From contig JAJDUF010000022.1 of the NCBI GenBank assembly GCA_022826725.1, positions 186,001-250,000 of the forward strand: 64,000 nucleotides of DNA, read 5' to 3'. A program made the translations under genes and the position numbers. Position 1 is the first letter of the stretch. Each line of letters begins with the position of its first letter. Of this stretch, positions 16,412 through 24,669 are shown piece after piece. Source of the stretch: Chloroflexota bacterium. Its GTDB lineage: Bacteria > Chloroflexota > UBA11872 > UBA12225 > JAJDUF01. Below the pieces are notes generated by a model. The model was not told where the DNA came from. It was given only the letters and a program-made list of their open reading frames with translations, and searched no databases.

Positions 16412-17131
16412 CTATGCCAGCCCCAACAGCGCCGGCAGCTCGCTGAGTGTGCGTAAAACCGGCACACCGCGCGGCGGTGTAAGCGCGCCGGCACGATCCA
16501 GCAGCACCGGCCGGATACCGACGGCCTGCGCGCCCTCCACGTCGCTCGTGATGCTGTCGCCGATGTGGACCGCTTCCTCGGCGGTGACACCGCTCTGCTC
16601 CAGCGCCGTATGGAAGATCGCCGCATCGGGCTTCTCGGCGCCGACCTGCCCGGAGATTGCCAAGACGTCGAAGTAGTGGTGAATCCGCCGGTGGTGCAGC
16701 AGCGGCTCCAACCAGCTCTCCCAGTTGGACACCAGCACCAGCGTCGCGCCGGCTCGGCGCAGCCGCTCCAGGCACGGCCGGCTATCCTCGTACAGGTCCC
16801 AGGTATCCAGCGTGATGAACCGCTCGTAGAATGCCGCTGCCAGCATCTCGTGGCGCTCCGGCGGCACGCCGAGCCTGGCCAGGAACCGACCGTAGAACCA
16901 GAACCAGAAGTGCTGCGACTGCTCCTTGGAGAGTGTGGGGCGCTCGCCGGCCTCAATCCGCGCCTGCGCCGCCGGCTCGACGCTATTCCAGGCCGCCCGC
17001 AACTCCGTCGTCGTATGCGCCGCTTCCGTTTCCCCAGCGACCATCTCAGCGATGATGGCGTCCGCCTGTGGAGCGTAGAGCAGCGTTTCGCCGGCATCGA
17101 GCAGGACGGCCCGCGGCGGTCTATCGAACAT
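16412..17131 (-). CDS. HAD-superfamily hydrolase (subfamily IA)
   Basis: This 239-residue protein shows the HAD motifs: I LLDAGETLL (nucleophile Asp12), II LVLVSNW, III Lys in GAEKPDAAIF, and IV HIGDSITSDV. A helical cap lies between motifs I and II. Members are phosphatases of small metabolites. The second motif-I Asp is replaced (DAGET), as in HDHD3-like proteins, so phosphatase activity is not certain. It lies just upstream of the signal-peptide remnant on the same strand. Confidence 0.85.
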   Translation of the reverse strand: MFDRPPRAVLLDAGETLLYAPQADAIIAEMVAGETEAAHTTTELRAAWNSVEPAAQARIEAGERPTLSKEQSQHFWFWFYGRFLARLGVPPERHEMLAAAFYERFITLDTWDLYEDSRPCLERLRRAGATLVLVSNWESWLEPLLHHRRIHHYFDVLAISGQVGAEKPDAAIFHTALEQSGVTAEEAVHIGDSITSDVEGAQAVGIRPVLLDRAGALTPPRGVPVLRTLSELPALLGLA

Positions 17132-17165
17132 CTGTCGTCCTACCTAGTCACTATGGAATTTCCCG

Positions 17166-17290
17166 GTCATTCCCGCGCAAGCGGGAATCCAACCCCCTCT
17201 CCCCCTGGGAGAGGGCCGGGATGAGGGAAACACCCCCTTCCTCACAGCGACCTGTCGCCATCCGTGCGGCTTTGGCCTGTCAGGGGGGTA
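17166..17290. repeat. Composite palindromic repeats: class A + class C + half hairpin element
   Basis: A class A inverted repeat (17166-17191) directly abuts a class C repeat (17193-17227). The right half of the 51-bp hairpin element follows (GTGCGGCTTTGGCC core near 17263-17276). The left arm of the hairpin is missing here. This block fills the HAD-argC gap. Confidence 0.65.
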
Positions 17291-17310
17291 GATCCAACCC
17301 GCCACCCACT

Positions 17311-18372
17311 TCACGGGTAGACCGGCACTCGTTCGAGTCCCAGCGTCTCCGGCAAACCGAACATCACGTTCGCGTTTTGCAACGCCATCCCGGCTTGCCC
17401 CTTCAGCAAGTTGTCAATCGCCGAGATCACGATGAGCCGGCCATTCTCGCCATCCAACGCCAGCGAGATGTTGCACAGGTTGCTGCCGGCCACCGTCTTC
17501 ACTCCCGGCGCCACACCGAGCGGCAGCACCCGCACGAACGGCTCGCCAGCGTACATGGCCTGGTACAGCCCATGGATCCGTTCGAGGGTGTGGTCGCCGC
17601 TGAGGGTCGCATACGTCGTGCAGAGAATCCCCCGCGTGATCGGCACGAGATGCGGGACAAATGTGATCCGGCTCGCGCTGCCACACCACCGCTCCAACGC
17701 GATCATCGCTTCTACCGCGTGCTGGTGGGCCGCGATCCGGTAGGCAGTCACGTTATCATTGGCATCGGGAAAGTGGTACAGCGCCCCCGGCTTCTTGCCG
17801 GCCCCGGAGATACCCGTCTTGCCGTCGCAGATGACCGACTGCGGCTCGATGACCCCGCTTTGCAGCGCCGGCGCCAGCGCCAGGATGATCGCCACTGCAA
17901 AGCAGCCGGGATTACCCACCAGCCGCGCGCCGGCCACGTCATCCCGGAACAGTTCCGGAATGCCGTAGGCCGCTCGCGACAGTAGCTCCGGGCAGGTGTG
18001 CGGCCGCCCGGCCACCGACGGCTGCCGGCTGGCGTAGCGCTCGTACTCGCCGGCGTTCCGAAAGCGGAAGTCGCCGCTGTAGTCGAGCACCGCCACGCCC
18101 GCGTCCACCAGCGCCGGCGCATAGCCCATCCCGATCCGGTCCGGCGTCGCACAAATCACCAGGTCCACGTCCCGGCCAACGCGCTCCGGCGTGGCCTCCT
18201 CGACGCGCAGGTCACAAAGTCCGCTCAGGTGCGGAAAAAAAGCACTGATGGGCTGTCCCACGTCGTTCTTGGCCAGCAGCGAGACCAATTCGATCTCCGG
18301 GTGCCCCACCAGTAGCTCCACCATACCCAGGCCACCGTAGCCCGTCGCCCCGACCAGTTGCGCTCGAATCAT
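17311..18372 (-). CDS. argC: N-acetyl-gamma-glutamyl-phosphate reductase
   Basis: This 353-residue protein carries the ArgC signature. It has an N-terminal NADP-binding VGATGYGGLGMVELL, the catalytic Cys157 in GNPGCFA, SGAGKKPG, HQHAVEA with the catalytic His, and FVPHLVPITRGI. It reduces N-acetyl-glutamyl phosphate in arginine synthesis. The start at 18372 is chosen because ArgC proteins begin MIRAQLVGATGYGG. The 32 upstream in-frame codons are a translated palindromic repeat. No other arg genes lie nearby. Confidence 0.93.
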   Translation of the reverse strand: MIRAQLVGATGYGGLGMVELLVGHPEIELVSLLAKNDVGQPISAFFPHLSGLCDLRVEEATPERVGRDVDLVICATPDRIGMGYAPALVDAGVAVLDYSGDFRFRNAGEYERYASRQPSVAGRPHTCPELLSRAAYGIPELFRDDVAGARLVGNPGCFAVAIILALAPALQSGVIEPQSVICDGKTGISGAGKKPGALYHFPDANDNVTAYRIAAHQHAVEAMIALERWCGSASRITFVPHLVPITRGILCTTYATLSGDHTLERIHGLYQAMYAGEPFVRVLPLGVAPGVKTVAGSNLCNISLALDGENGRLIVISAIDNLLKGQAGMALQNANVMFGLPETLGLERVPVYP

Positions 18373-18422
18373 CTCCCTGCGTTCCCCCTGTGTTAGTACC
18401 GGTGTGTTCGTCACCGTTACCC

Positions 18423-18503
18423 GGTCATTCCTGCCCTCTCCGTCATTCCCGCGCCAGCGGGAATCCACCCCCTCTCCCCATGGGAGATGGTCGGGGTGAG
18501 GGC
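18423..18503. repeat. Composite palindromic repeats: class A + class C
   Basis: A class A element (centre near 18452) with a partial second one just upstream is fused to a class C stem (CCCCCTCTCCCC...GGGAG) and a GGGGTGAGG tail. It lies upstream of argC and gives rise to a spurious N-terminal extension of that reading frame. Confidence 0.65.
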
Positions 18504-18661
18504 TGCCCCGCGCCGTGCCTGCGCCTCATCGCACCCTATCGCATAGCACAGACGCGACCTATCATCGCACGCGGTAGGCTTGCAGGGTATCATGTTACGT
18601 GCCCCTCAATCCTGTTATTCATCCGCAGCACGTGTACTCGACCGGGAGGGAGAAGGAAAGC

Positions 18662-19402
18662 ATGGCTGGAGAACACGCCCACAAAGGACACCGGCACGGT
18701 CACGGCGAGCAGCGCTCCGGCGTCGCCGTCGGCGTCTTGACCTGTAGTGATCGCGGCGCCCGCGGCGAACGAGCCGATGTCGGCGGCCCCACCGTCCACA
18801 ATCTGGTGCTCGACCGTATCCCCGGCGCCAAGGTGACCCAATACAAGGTCGTTCCCGACGACCGGGAGCAGATTTCGTCCACCTTGATCGCCTGGGCCGA
18901 CGACGAACGCCTTGATCTGATCCTCACCACCGGCGGCACCGGGCTGGCGCCGAGCGACGTCACGCCCGAAGCCACCCACGCGGTCATTGACCGCGCCGTG
19001 CCGGCGTTCTCCATGGCCATGCTGTTCGAGAGCCTGCGCGTCACCCCTTACGCCATGCTCACCCGCGCCGCTGCCGGTGTCCGCGGCAAGACGCTCATCA
19101 TCAACCTGCCCGGCAATCCCAAGGCGATCCAAGAAAACCTCGATGCCATCATCGAAGTGCTCCCCCACGCCGTCCAAATCGTGCGTGGCGAAGATACGCA
19201 CGCCGAGGGCGGCGGTGGCGGTCACAAGGACCACGCCGACCATGCCGGCCACGGTGGCGGCCACCGCGAGCACCACGCCAAGCACGATGACCACGCCGCG
19301 GCGGCGCACGGTCACGAGCAGCACGGTGGCGGGCATGAAGAGCACGAGCCGGCAGCGGACCGCGGCGGCATCGCCCGCAATGTCGGCGGCCCCCCGTGCT
19401 AA
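18662..19402 (+). CDS. moaB: MoaB/Mog-type molybdopterin adenylyltransferase with His-rich tails
   Basis: The core of this 246-residue protein (about residues 18-175) matches MoaB/MogA: GVLTCSDRGARGE, LILTTGGTGLAPSDVTPEAT, and a PGNPKA loop near the end. These enzymes adenylylate molybdopterin before metal insertion. Unusually, five His lie in the first 15 residues. A Gly/His-rich tail after the core holds 14 His in about 50 residues. These could bind metal. The start at 18662 follows GGGAGAAGGA. No other molybdenum-cofactor genes are in the window. Confidence 0.88.
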   Translation: MAGEHAHKGHRHGHGEQRSGVAVGVLTCSDRGARGERADVGGPTVHNLVLDRIPGAKVTQYKVVPDDREQISSTLIAWADDERLDLILTTGGTGLAPSDVTPEATHAVIDRAVPAFSMAMLFESLRVTPYAMLTRAAAGVRGKTLIINLPGNPKAIQENLDAIIEVLPHAVQIVRGEDTHAEGGGGGHKDHADHAGHGGGHREHHAKHDDHAAAAHGHEQHGGGHEEHEPAADRGGIARNVGGPPC

Positions 19403-19422
19403 TGGTCAGTGGCCGGCCTCCC

Positions 19423-19488
19423 CGCCATTGCGGCGCAAGCCGCAATCCAGGCGCCCTCTCCCAGGGGGAGAGGGCCGGGGTGAGGGCC
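19423..19488. repeat. Palindromic repeats: class B + class C
   Basis: A GCGGCGCAAGCCGC inverted repeat abuts a CCCTCTCCC...GGGAGAGGG stem with its GCCGGGGTGAGGG tail, in the gap after moaB. Confidence 0.65.
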
Positions 19489-19528
19489 GGAGCACGTATG
19501 TTCCACCGACCGCAATAAGCTGGAGTAG

Positions 19529-19753
19529 GTGGTGGTGTCCACGCCGCAGCCCGTCGCTTGGTGGCGCAACAGCGGGCTGGTGCTCCTGCTCCTGCTGTTT
19601 CTTCCGCCGCTCGGAGCCCTCCTCGCCATCTTCTCACCTTGGCATATCGTACTGAAGCTGCTCGTCATCCTCTGGGCGCTGGTGTGGAGCGCCGCGCTGC
19701 TATTTGTCTGGCCGTTCATCCAGCCGCTGCTCACCACCGCGATCAGTGGCTAG
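19529..19753 (+). CDS. Small two-helix membrane protein of unknown function
   Basis: This 74-residue protein has two hydrophobic stretches (about 17-37 and 41-66) and no charged catalytic motif. It starts with one of three consecutive GTG codons at 19529 after a TGGAG site. It lies 33 bp before an RDD-domain gene in the same direction, so the two may share an operon and a membrane-related role. No family was recognised. Confidence 0.5.
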   Translation: MVVSTPQPVAWWRNSGLVLLLLLFLPPLGALLAIFSPWHIVLKLLVILWALVWSAALLFVWPFIQPLLTTAISG

Positions 19754-19786
19754 TGGCGCCTGTGGGATTATCCTGGAGCCAAGGCG

Positions 19787-20326
19787 ATGCACCCAGCAAC
19801 TCCGGCGACCGGCTGGCGGCGCGTCGCCGCCTACCTCGTTGACTACCTGGCCATCGCCGCCTACGTCGCGCTCCTCACCGGCGCCAGCGTCGCCTCCAGC
19901 GCGGGTCAGAGGCTGGACTTCGCGCTGTCAGGCAACCCGGCCCTGGGCCAACCCTTCGTGTTCGTCGCTCTGACTCTGCCGGTCATACTGTATTTCGCGG
20001 TCAGTGAGGCGTTGCCATGGCAAGGCACTCTGGGCAAACGGGCTCTTAAACTCCGCGTAGCGCCGCACGGCGCCGGCGGCCGGCTCTCGTTCCGGCGTAC
20101 TCTGCTACGCGCGGCGCTCAAGTTCACACCTTGGGAGTTGGCGCATACGGTCCTGTGGCATGTTGAAGGCTGGCCCCTGGAATCACCACAGCCCACGACC
20201 GTCCATTGGCTCGGCTTTGCCCTCTCCCTGCTCTGGGCCGGCTGGTATCTGGCGTCGCTCTTTGTCGGCTCTCAACGTACCATCTATGACCGTGCAGCCG
20301 CCAGCGTCGTGGTACGGTCATCGTGA
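19787..20326 (+). CDS. RDD-family membrane protein
   Basis: This 179-residue protein begins with the RDD hallmark GWRRVAAYLVDYLAIAAYV (Arg and Asp in the first helix). Two further transmembrane segments and the GTLGKRALKLRV loop follow, which is diagnostic of the family. A terminal IYDRAAASVVV strand is present. RDD proteins are small membrane proteins proposed to transport ions or small molecules; the role here is unknown. It follows the small membrane-protein gene closely. Confidence 0.85.
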   Translation: MHPATPATGWRRVAAYLVDYLAIAAYVALLTGASVASSAGQRLDFALSGNPALGQPFVFVALTLPVILYFAVSEALPWQGTLGKRALKLRVAPHGAGGRLSFRRTLLRAALKFTPWELAHTVLWHVEGWPLESPQPTTVHWLGFALSLLWAGWYLASLFVGSQRTIYDRAAASVVVRSS

Positions 20327-20373
20327 GGCCGCGACCCGGAATGCCGGCTTGGTGGCGTGGCTAGACGCAGGTG

Positions 20374-21219
20374 ATGATGACCCCCCGATACGATCCCGAT
20401 CAAATCCGGGCCTTCTATGACGCCTATGGCGAGCGGGAGTGGGAGCGATTCGATCTCGGTCCCGCCAATCGCGTCAACTTCTATATGCACCGTCGCTACT
20501 TGGAGCGGTACATTCAGGCCGGCGATCACGTTCTCGATGTCGGCGCTGGTCCGGGCCGCTTTACCATCGAGTTGGCGAAGCTCGGCGCAACCGTCACCGT
20601 CGCCGATATTTCACCACGACAGCTTGAGTTGAACCGGGTGAAGGTTAGGGAAGCTGGGCACGAATCCAGCGTAGCGGACCACGTCCTTGCGGACGTTGCC
20701 GATCTCTCGCGGTTTCCTCCGGGCCGGTTCGATGCCGTGGTCTGCTATGGCGGACCGCTGAGTTACGTGTTCGAGCGGGCCGATGACGCCCTGAGTGAGC
20801 TGCTGCGCGTCACCAAGCCAGGCGGCTATATCCTACTTAGTGTGATGTCTCTCGCCGGGACCCTACGGCGGTTCTTGCGGGAGGCCCTTGACGTGGCGCG
20901 AGACCACGGCGCGGACATGCTGCACGACATCATTGCTACCGGCGACCAGATCAGCCCGCTCGCTGAAGGACATCGGTTCCACTACTACCGCTGGGCCGAG
21001 CTAAAGCGCCTCCTCCGGCGACACCCCTGCACCATCGCGACGGCAACGGCCGCAAACTTCCTGGCGATCCGCAATGAGGACGCCTTGCAGGAGATCATGG
21101 CCGACGCCGACCAGTGGGCGGCGTTTCTGCAATGGGAAGTCGCCGTGTGTCAAGAGCCGGGGGTGCTGGACGGCGGTACCCACATCATCGCAGTAGTACG
21201 GCGCACCGAAACTAGCTGA
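20374..21219 (+). CDS. Class I SAM-dependent methyltransferase
   Basis: This 281-residue protein has the seven-strand methyltransferase motifs. Motif I is VLDVGAGPGRFTIELA near residues 51-66, followed by VTVADIS (acidic post-I residue), then FDAVVCYGGPLSYV and a LLRVTKPGGYILLSVMS segment. The C-terminal HRFHYYRWAELKRLL is typical of small-molecule or ubiE-like methyltransferases. The substrate is unknown. Three start codons (GTG 20371, ATG 20374, ATG 20377) are clustered. It lies 47 bp after the RDD gene. Confidence 0.85.
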   Translation: MMTPRYDPDQIRAFYDAYGEREWERFDLGPANRVNFYMHRRYLERYIQAGDHVLDVGAGPGRFTIELAKLGATVTVADISPRQLELNRVKVREAGHESSVADHVLADVADLSRFPPGRFDAVVCYGGPLSYVFERADDALSELLRVTKPGGYILLSVMSLAGTLRRFLREALDVARDHGADMLHDIIATGDQISPLAEGHRFHYYRWAELKRLLRRHPCTIATATAANFLAIRNEDALQEIMADADQWAAFLQWEVAVCQEPGVLDGGTHIIAVVRRTETS

Positions 21220-21299
21220 ACACAGCCGGCGCCGGGAACGCGCCGTCACTCATCGAAATGACCGGCCATCCAGGTGGTGGGCATCTAGTGCTGGCTTAA

Positions 21300-21320
21300 T
21301 GCTGTCAGCAATGTCATAAT
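21300..21320 (+). promoter_or_regulatory. Candidate vapBC operator and -10 box
   Basis: The palindrome TGCTGTCAGCA (21300-21310) is followed by a CATAAT box (21315-21320), seven bases before the vapB ATG. The arrangement fits an autoregulated toxin-antitoxin promoter with an almost leaderless transcript. A clear -35 is not visible. Confidence 0.35.
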
Positions 21321-21326
21321 GCTTTC

Positions 21327-21563
21327 ATGCCTGTACAGATTACGATCAGAGGTGTCCCCGAGCAAGTCCGCGACGAGCTTGCCGTGCGCGCCGCGCTCCA
21401 ACGCCAGTCCATGCAGGAGTTCCTCCGCTGCGAGTTGGAACGGATCGCGTCGCGGCCCTCCATAGGCGCGTGGCTCCAAGAAGTGCGTCGTCGCAAAGAA
21501 GCGGCGGGAACCCGTATCCCACCGGCTGCTATTTTGCGGGCGCGTGACGCCGACCGGACATGA
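21327..21563 (+). CDS. vapB: FitA/VapB-type ribbon-helix-helix antitoxin
   Basis: This 78-residue protein has an N-terminal ribbon-helix-helix (VQITIRGVPEQVRDELAVRA, then QSMQEFLRCELERIA) as in Arc/FitA antitoxins. The C-terminal tail is Arg-rich and likely wraps the toxin. Its stop overlaps the start of the PIN toxin gene by four bases (ATGA), indicating translational coupling. Confidence 0.85.
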   Translation: MPVQITIRGVPEQVRDELAVRAALQRQSMQEFLRCELERIASRPSIGAWLQEVRRRKEAAGTRIPPAAILRARDADRT

Positions 21564-21997
21564 CGGTTGTAGTTGATGCGTCGGTGCTTGTTGCGGCCTT
21601 GGTCGACTCCGGCCGAGAAGGTGGGTGGGCGGAATCCATAATCGCCGAGGGCAACTTGGCCGGTCCGGAATTGGTCCTAGCTGAGGTCACCAACATACTG
21701 CGCCGCTTGGAGCGGTCCGGCCAAATCTCACGGCTAGAGGCCACCACTGCCCACAGTGGTCTGCTGCGGCTCGACGTAGAGCTATTTCCGTTCGCGCCCT
21801 TTGCCGATCGGGTATGGGCGTTGCGCGGCAATCTCACCAGCTACGATGCTTGGTACGTGGCAGTGGCCGAGGCGCTTGATTGCCCGCTGGTAACCCTTGA
21901 CCGGAGGCTCAACCGGGCCAGCGGCCCTACATGCGAGGTCCTCGTTCCACCCCGTCCGCCAGCCAACGGGCCACTGATCCCCAGAGTAGACCCATGA
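21560..21997 (+). CDS. vapC: VapC-type PIN-domain ribonuclease toxin
   Basis: This 145-residue PIN protein has the acidic set Asp6 (VVVDASVLVAAL), Glu42 (LAEVTN), Asp96 (SYDAWYVA) and Asp114 (VTLDRRL), the expected Mg-binding quartet. VapC toxins cleave tRNA or rRNA when freed from VapB, encoded immediately upstream. The last 20 residues are a Pro-rich tail beyond the usual family end. Confidence 0.88.
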   Translation: MTVVVDASVLVAALVDSGREGGWAESIIAEGNLAGPELVLAEVTNILRRLERSGQISRLEATTAHSGLLRLDVELFPFAPFADRVWALRGNLTSYDAWYVAVAEALDCPLVTLDRRLNRASGPTCEVLVPPRPPANGPLIPRVDP

Positions 21998-22069
21998 GGC
22001 GGTTTTCCCGACCCGCCGAGTAGCTTCCCTGCCCCCCGGCGTGGTAGACCTTGGCTGCACCAGCGAGGT

Positions 22070-22693
22070 ATGCACCGCATGTTCGCAGCACGCTCCGACA
22101 GCGCAATGAGACTCGCCCGCGGTCAATACCCGCCCGCCGTCGTCCACCGTCGCTGGTGGCGGGCGGCGGTTGCCGTGGCAGCGTTCGTTGCCCTCTGGCT
22201 AGCCTGTCCACCGCTGGTTGCCGGGCAGAGCAGCGAAGCCGACGTGCGTCGCGTCGCCAGTCAGTTGCGCTGCGTGGTCTGTGACCACCAGTCCGTCGCC
22301 GAGTCCAATGCTGAGTTGGCGACCCAAATGCGGGAGGTGATCCGCGAGCAGCAAGCCGCCGGACGCACCGACCCCGAGATCATTCAGTTCTTTGTCGAGC
22401 GGTACGGCGACACCATCCTCTACGCGCCGCCGCGACGTGGCTTCTCACTGCTCGCTTGGTGGGTGCCGGTTATCGTGCTGCTCGCGGGCGCGGCCGGCGC
22501 AGTCGGCTTCTGGCGGCAACGCCAGCGTTCACAGTCGGCCCAGCCATCCCCAGCGGCGCTGCCTGTGTCTCCGCAGGAGGCCACCCCCGACGACCTGCCC
22601 GATCTCTCGGATGCCGATGTCGCCCACTACCGCCAGCGGCTAGCGCAGGAGCTAGCCGTCGAGCCGCGCGATCCCCCCGATCGCACACCATAG
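22070..22693 (+). CDS. ccmH: CcmH-type cytochrome c biogenesis protein
   Basis: This 207-residue protein has an N-terminal hydrophobic segment (about 31-50) serving as signal or anchor. The CcmH domain follows, with the redox LRCVVCDHQS motif (Cys68, Cys71), ELATQMREVIREQ and DPEIIQFFVERYGDTILYAPP. A C-terminal transmembrane helix (about 126-150) ends the domain. CcmH reduces apocytochrome c cysteines for haem ligation (system I). Starts at 22079 or 22106 are also possible. No other ccm genes are in the window. Confidence 0.88.
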   Translation: MHRMFAARSDSAMRLARGQYPPAVVHRRWWRAAVAVAAFVALWLACPPLVAGQSSEADVRRVASQLRCVVCDHQSVAESNAELATQMREVIREQQAAGRTDPEIIQFFVERYGDTILYAPPRRGFSLLAWWVPVIVLLAGAAGAVGFWRQRQRSQSAQPSPAALPVSPQEATPDDLPDLSDADVAHYRQRLAQELAVEPRDPPDRTP

Positions 22694-22731
22694 CCCAAAC
22701 GAATCCGCAGCGAGAGCGCCGGCCAGACGTG

Positions 22732-23103
22732 TTACTGTTTGCGAAGATCGTTCAGCAATTGGTTGGTCTTCGCTGCTAGGATGAAATCGCTCTCGGACAG
22801 ACCACCGATAGCGTGCGTGCTCACGCTCAGGTCCACGCGCTTGTACGAAACGCAGAAATCGGGATGATGCCCCTCGTCTTCCGCCAGGTCGGCCAGCGCG
22901 TTGATGAAGCGCATCGCCTGCGTGAAGCTGCCGAAGGTGATCGAACGGGTGATTGCCGTGCCGTCATCGGCCAGCGACCACGCACTGCCGATCTCCGCCA
23001 GATATGGTTCGGCGGCAGCCCGCGTGAGCGGTGGCACTCCCCCTCTGCACGGCACGCAGCGCCGCGTTGCCAGACCGCCTGTTCCTGTGCTCTCGGACAT
23101 CAT
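22732..23103 (-). CDS. 4a-hydroxytetrahydrobiopterin (pterin-4a-carbinolamine) dehydratase
   Basis: This 123-residue protein carries the PCD/DCoH signature EGHHPDFCVSYKRVDLSVSTH followed by GGLSESD, with the active-site His pair and the distal His. The enzyme recycles oxidised pterin cofactor, and some bacterial members instead assist molybdopterin metabolism. The start at 23103 follows GGAGGGAG; the longer upstream frame is not family-like. It is convergent with ccmH and has no aromatic hydroxylase gene nearby. Confidence 0.92.
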   Translation of the reverse strand: MMSESTGTGGLATRRCVPCRGGVPPLTRAAAEPYLAEIGSAWSLADDGTAITRSITFGSFTQAMRFINALADLAEDEGHHPDFCVSYKRVDLSVSTHAIGGLSESDFILAAKTNQLLNDLRKQ

Positions 23104-23239
23104 CGTGCTCCCTCCAAATCCGTATAGACACCTAAAGCCGGGCCGGCTACGCTCACGGCTTCCGGCCGGGTCACGCCGCCCCGCCGCTCGGTGATGAGCA
23201 TACACCGCCGCCTGTACCGGGGGTAAGATCATAGTGACT

Positions 23240-23275
23240 CTCCCTCTCCCCGTGGGAGAGGGCCGGGGTGAGGGC
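23240..23275. repeat. Palindromic repeat, class C
   Basis: A CCCTCTCCCC...GGGAGAGGG stem with a GGGGTGAGGG tail lies in the gap between the divergent pterin dehydratase and enolase-family genes. Confidence 0.65.
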
Positions 23276-23351
23276 GGTCAGGCGTTGATGAACGGCGCCC
23301 CAGTCCGCCCGGCGAGCCGAACACAACGAGGAGACGAGTAAGAAGAAGACT

Positions 23352-24509
23352 ATGAAGATCACCGACCTGCGCGTGCAGTTGATCTCAGCCAAGCTGTCGC
23401 GGCCATACTGGATGAGCCTGGAGCCGTATCAAACCTCGTCCGAAATCGTCGTCGAGATCGAGACGGATACCGGCGTCGTCGGGATCGGCGAGGTCCACGG
23501 CCGCCCCCTCGAGCAGATCAGCGCCATCCTGACCGACGTATTCGCGCCCGTGCTCCGTGGACGCAACCCTCTGGAGCACAGTGCCATCTGGGAGGAGCTG
23601 TTCCTCTACGCCCACTCCCGACGCGGCGCGGCCCTATCGGGCAGTCACGGACAGCCCCACTTCGGCGCCGGCGCCCGGCCCCAGCTCATGGCTGCCATCG
23701 CCGGCGTAGACCTGGCGCTGTGGGATCTCAAAGGCAAGCTCCTCGGCGTCCCGGTCTATAAGTTGCTGGGAGGCTCCAACCCGCGCGTGCCCTCCTACGC
23801 CAGCGGTGGCTACTACGGGCCGGAGGGCGAGCCGGCTATTGCTGCGCTCGTCGCCGAAATGACCTCCTACACCGCACTGGGCTTCACCGCCGTCAAGATG
23901 AAGGTGGGTGGTCAACCACTGAACATAGACGTAGACCGGGTACGCGCCGTGCGCGAGGCCGTCGGTCCAACCGTAGATATCATGCTCGACGCCAACAGCG
24001 CCTACGATGTGCCGGAGGCCATCCGCGCCGCCCGCGCGTTCGAGCCGTTTGCGCCGCGCTGGCTGGAAGAGCCGCTACGCTGGTACGACAGCGTGTTCGG
24101 TTTGGGGGAGGTCTCCCGCGCCACCGACATTCCCGTGGCCTCCGGCGAAAGCGAGATGCACCGCTGGGCGTGCCGCGACCTCATCCTGCACGGCGGCGTG
24201 CGGATCATGCAGTTCGACTCCACCCGCGCCGGCGGCGCGACCGAGTGGCTGCGCGTGGCCGCCTATGCCGCCGCCCACGGCGTACTCATGGCGCCGCACC
24301 ACGACCCGCAAATCCACGGCCACCTCGTCGCAGCCGTGCCCAATGGGCACGTGCTCGAAGTGTTCCCCAACAAGCAGCGCGACCCCCTCTGGGATGAGCT
24401 GTACCTGCACCGCCCTGAAGTCGTGGACGGCGTATACACGCTCCCGGACCGCCCCGGCTTCGGCATCGAGCTGAACCCCGACGCCCTGCAAAAGTACGGC
24501 TACTCCTGA
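23352..24509 (+). CDS. Enolase-superfamily (mandelate racemase type) enzyme 2
   Basis: This 385-residue protein has a complete mandelate-racemase-type active site. It shows Lys182-x-Lys184 (AVKMKVGG), Asp213 (IMLDANSAYD), WLEEP (237-241), Glu266 (ASGESE), Asp289 (MQFDSTRAGG) and His316 (MAPHHD). That set suits proton abstraction alpha to a carboxylate with Mg, so sugar-acid dehydratase or racemase are the likely roles. The substrate is unknown. It appears monocistronic; a PilZ gene follows 160 bp later. Confidence 0.9.
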   Translation: MKITDLRVQLISAKLSRPYWMSLEPYQTSSEIVVEIETDTGVVGIGEVHGRPLEQISAILTDVFAPVLRGRNPLEHSAIWEELFLYAHSRRGAALSGSHGQPHFGAGARPQLMAAIAGVDLALWDLKGKLLGVPVYKLLGGSNPRVPSYASGGYYGPEGEPAIAALVAEMTSYTALGFTAVKMKVGGQPLNIDVDRVRAVREAVGPTVDIMLDANSAYDVPEAIRAARAFEPFAPRWLEEPLRWYDSVFGLGEVSRATDIPVASGESEMHRWACRDLILHGGVRIMQFDSTRAGGATEWLRVAAYAAAHGVLMAPHHDPQIHGHLVAAVPNGHVLEVFPNKQRDPLWDELYLHRPEVVDGVYTLPDRPGFGIELNPDALQKYGYS

Positions 24510-24531
24510 TCCCCCCTCAGTGCCGGAAAAA

Positions 24532-24588
24532 GTCCCCTCCCCTGGTGCTTGCTCCGGGGGAGGGCTAGGGAGGGGGCCGGGGGTGAGT
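24532..24588. repeat. Palindromic repeat of the CCTCCCC...GGGGGAGG type
   Basis: An imperfect stem with a GGGGGTGAG tail, related to class C, lies between the enolase-family gene and the PilZ gene. Confidence 0.5.
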
Positions 24589-24669
24589 CCCGTTCCCATG
24601 AGGTACAATCCCCATGCTGTGCCGTGGCTTCTGGAGCTACTCTGGTGGTCAGGGACAGGAGGTCCCGCC

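Noticed and set aside
18373-18468. N-terminal extension of ArgC
   Set aside because: The extra 32 codons translate a palindromic repeat, and ArgC homologs begin at the downstream ATG.
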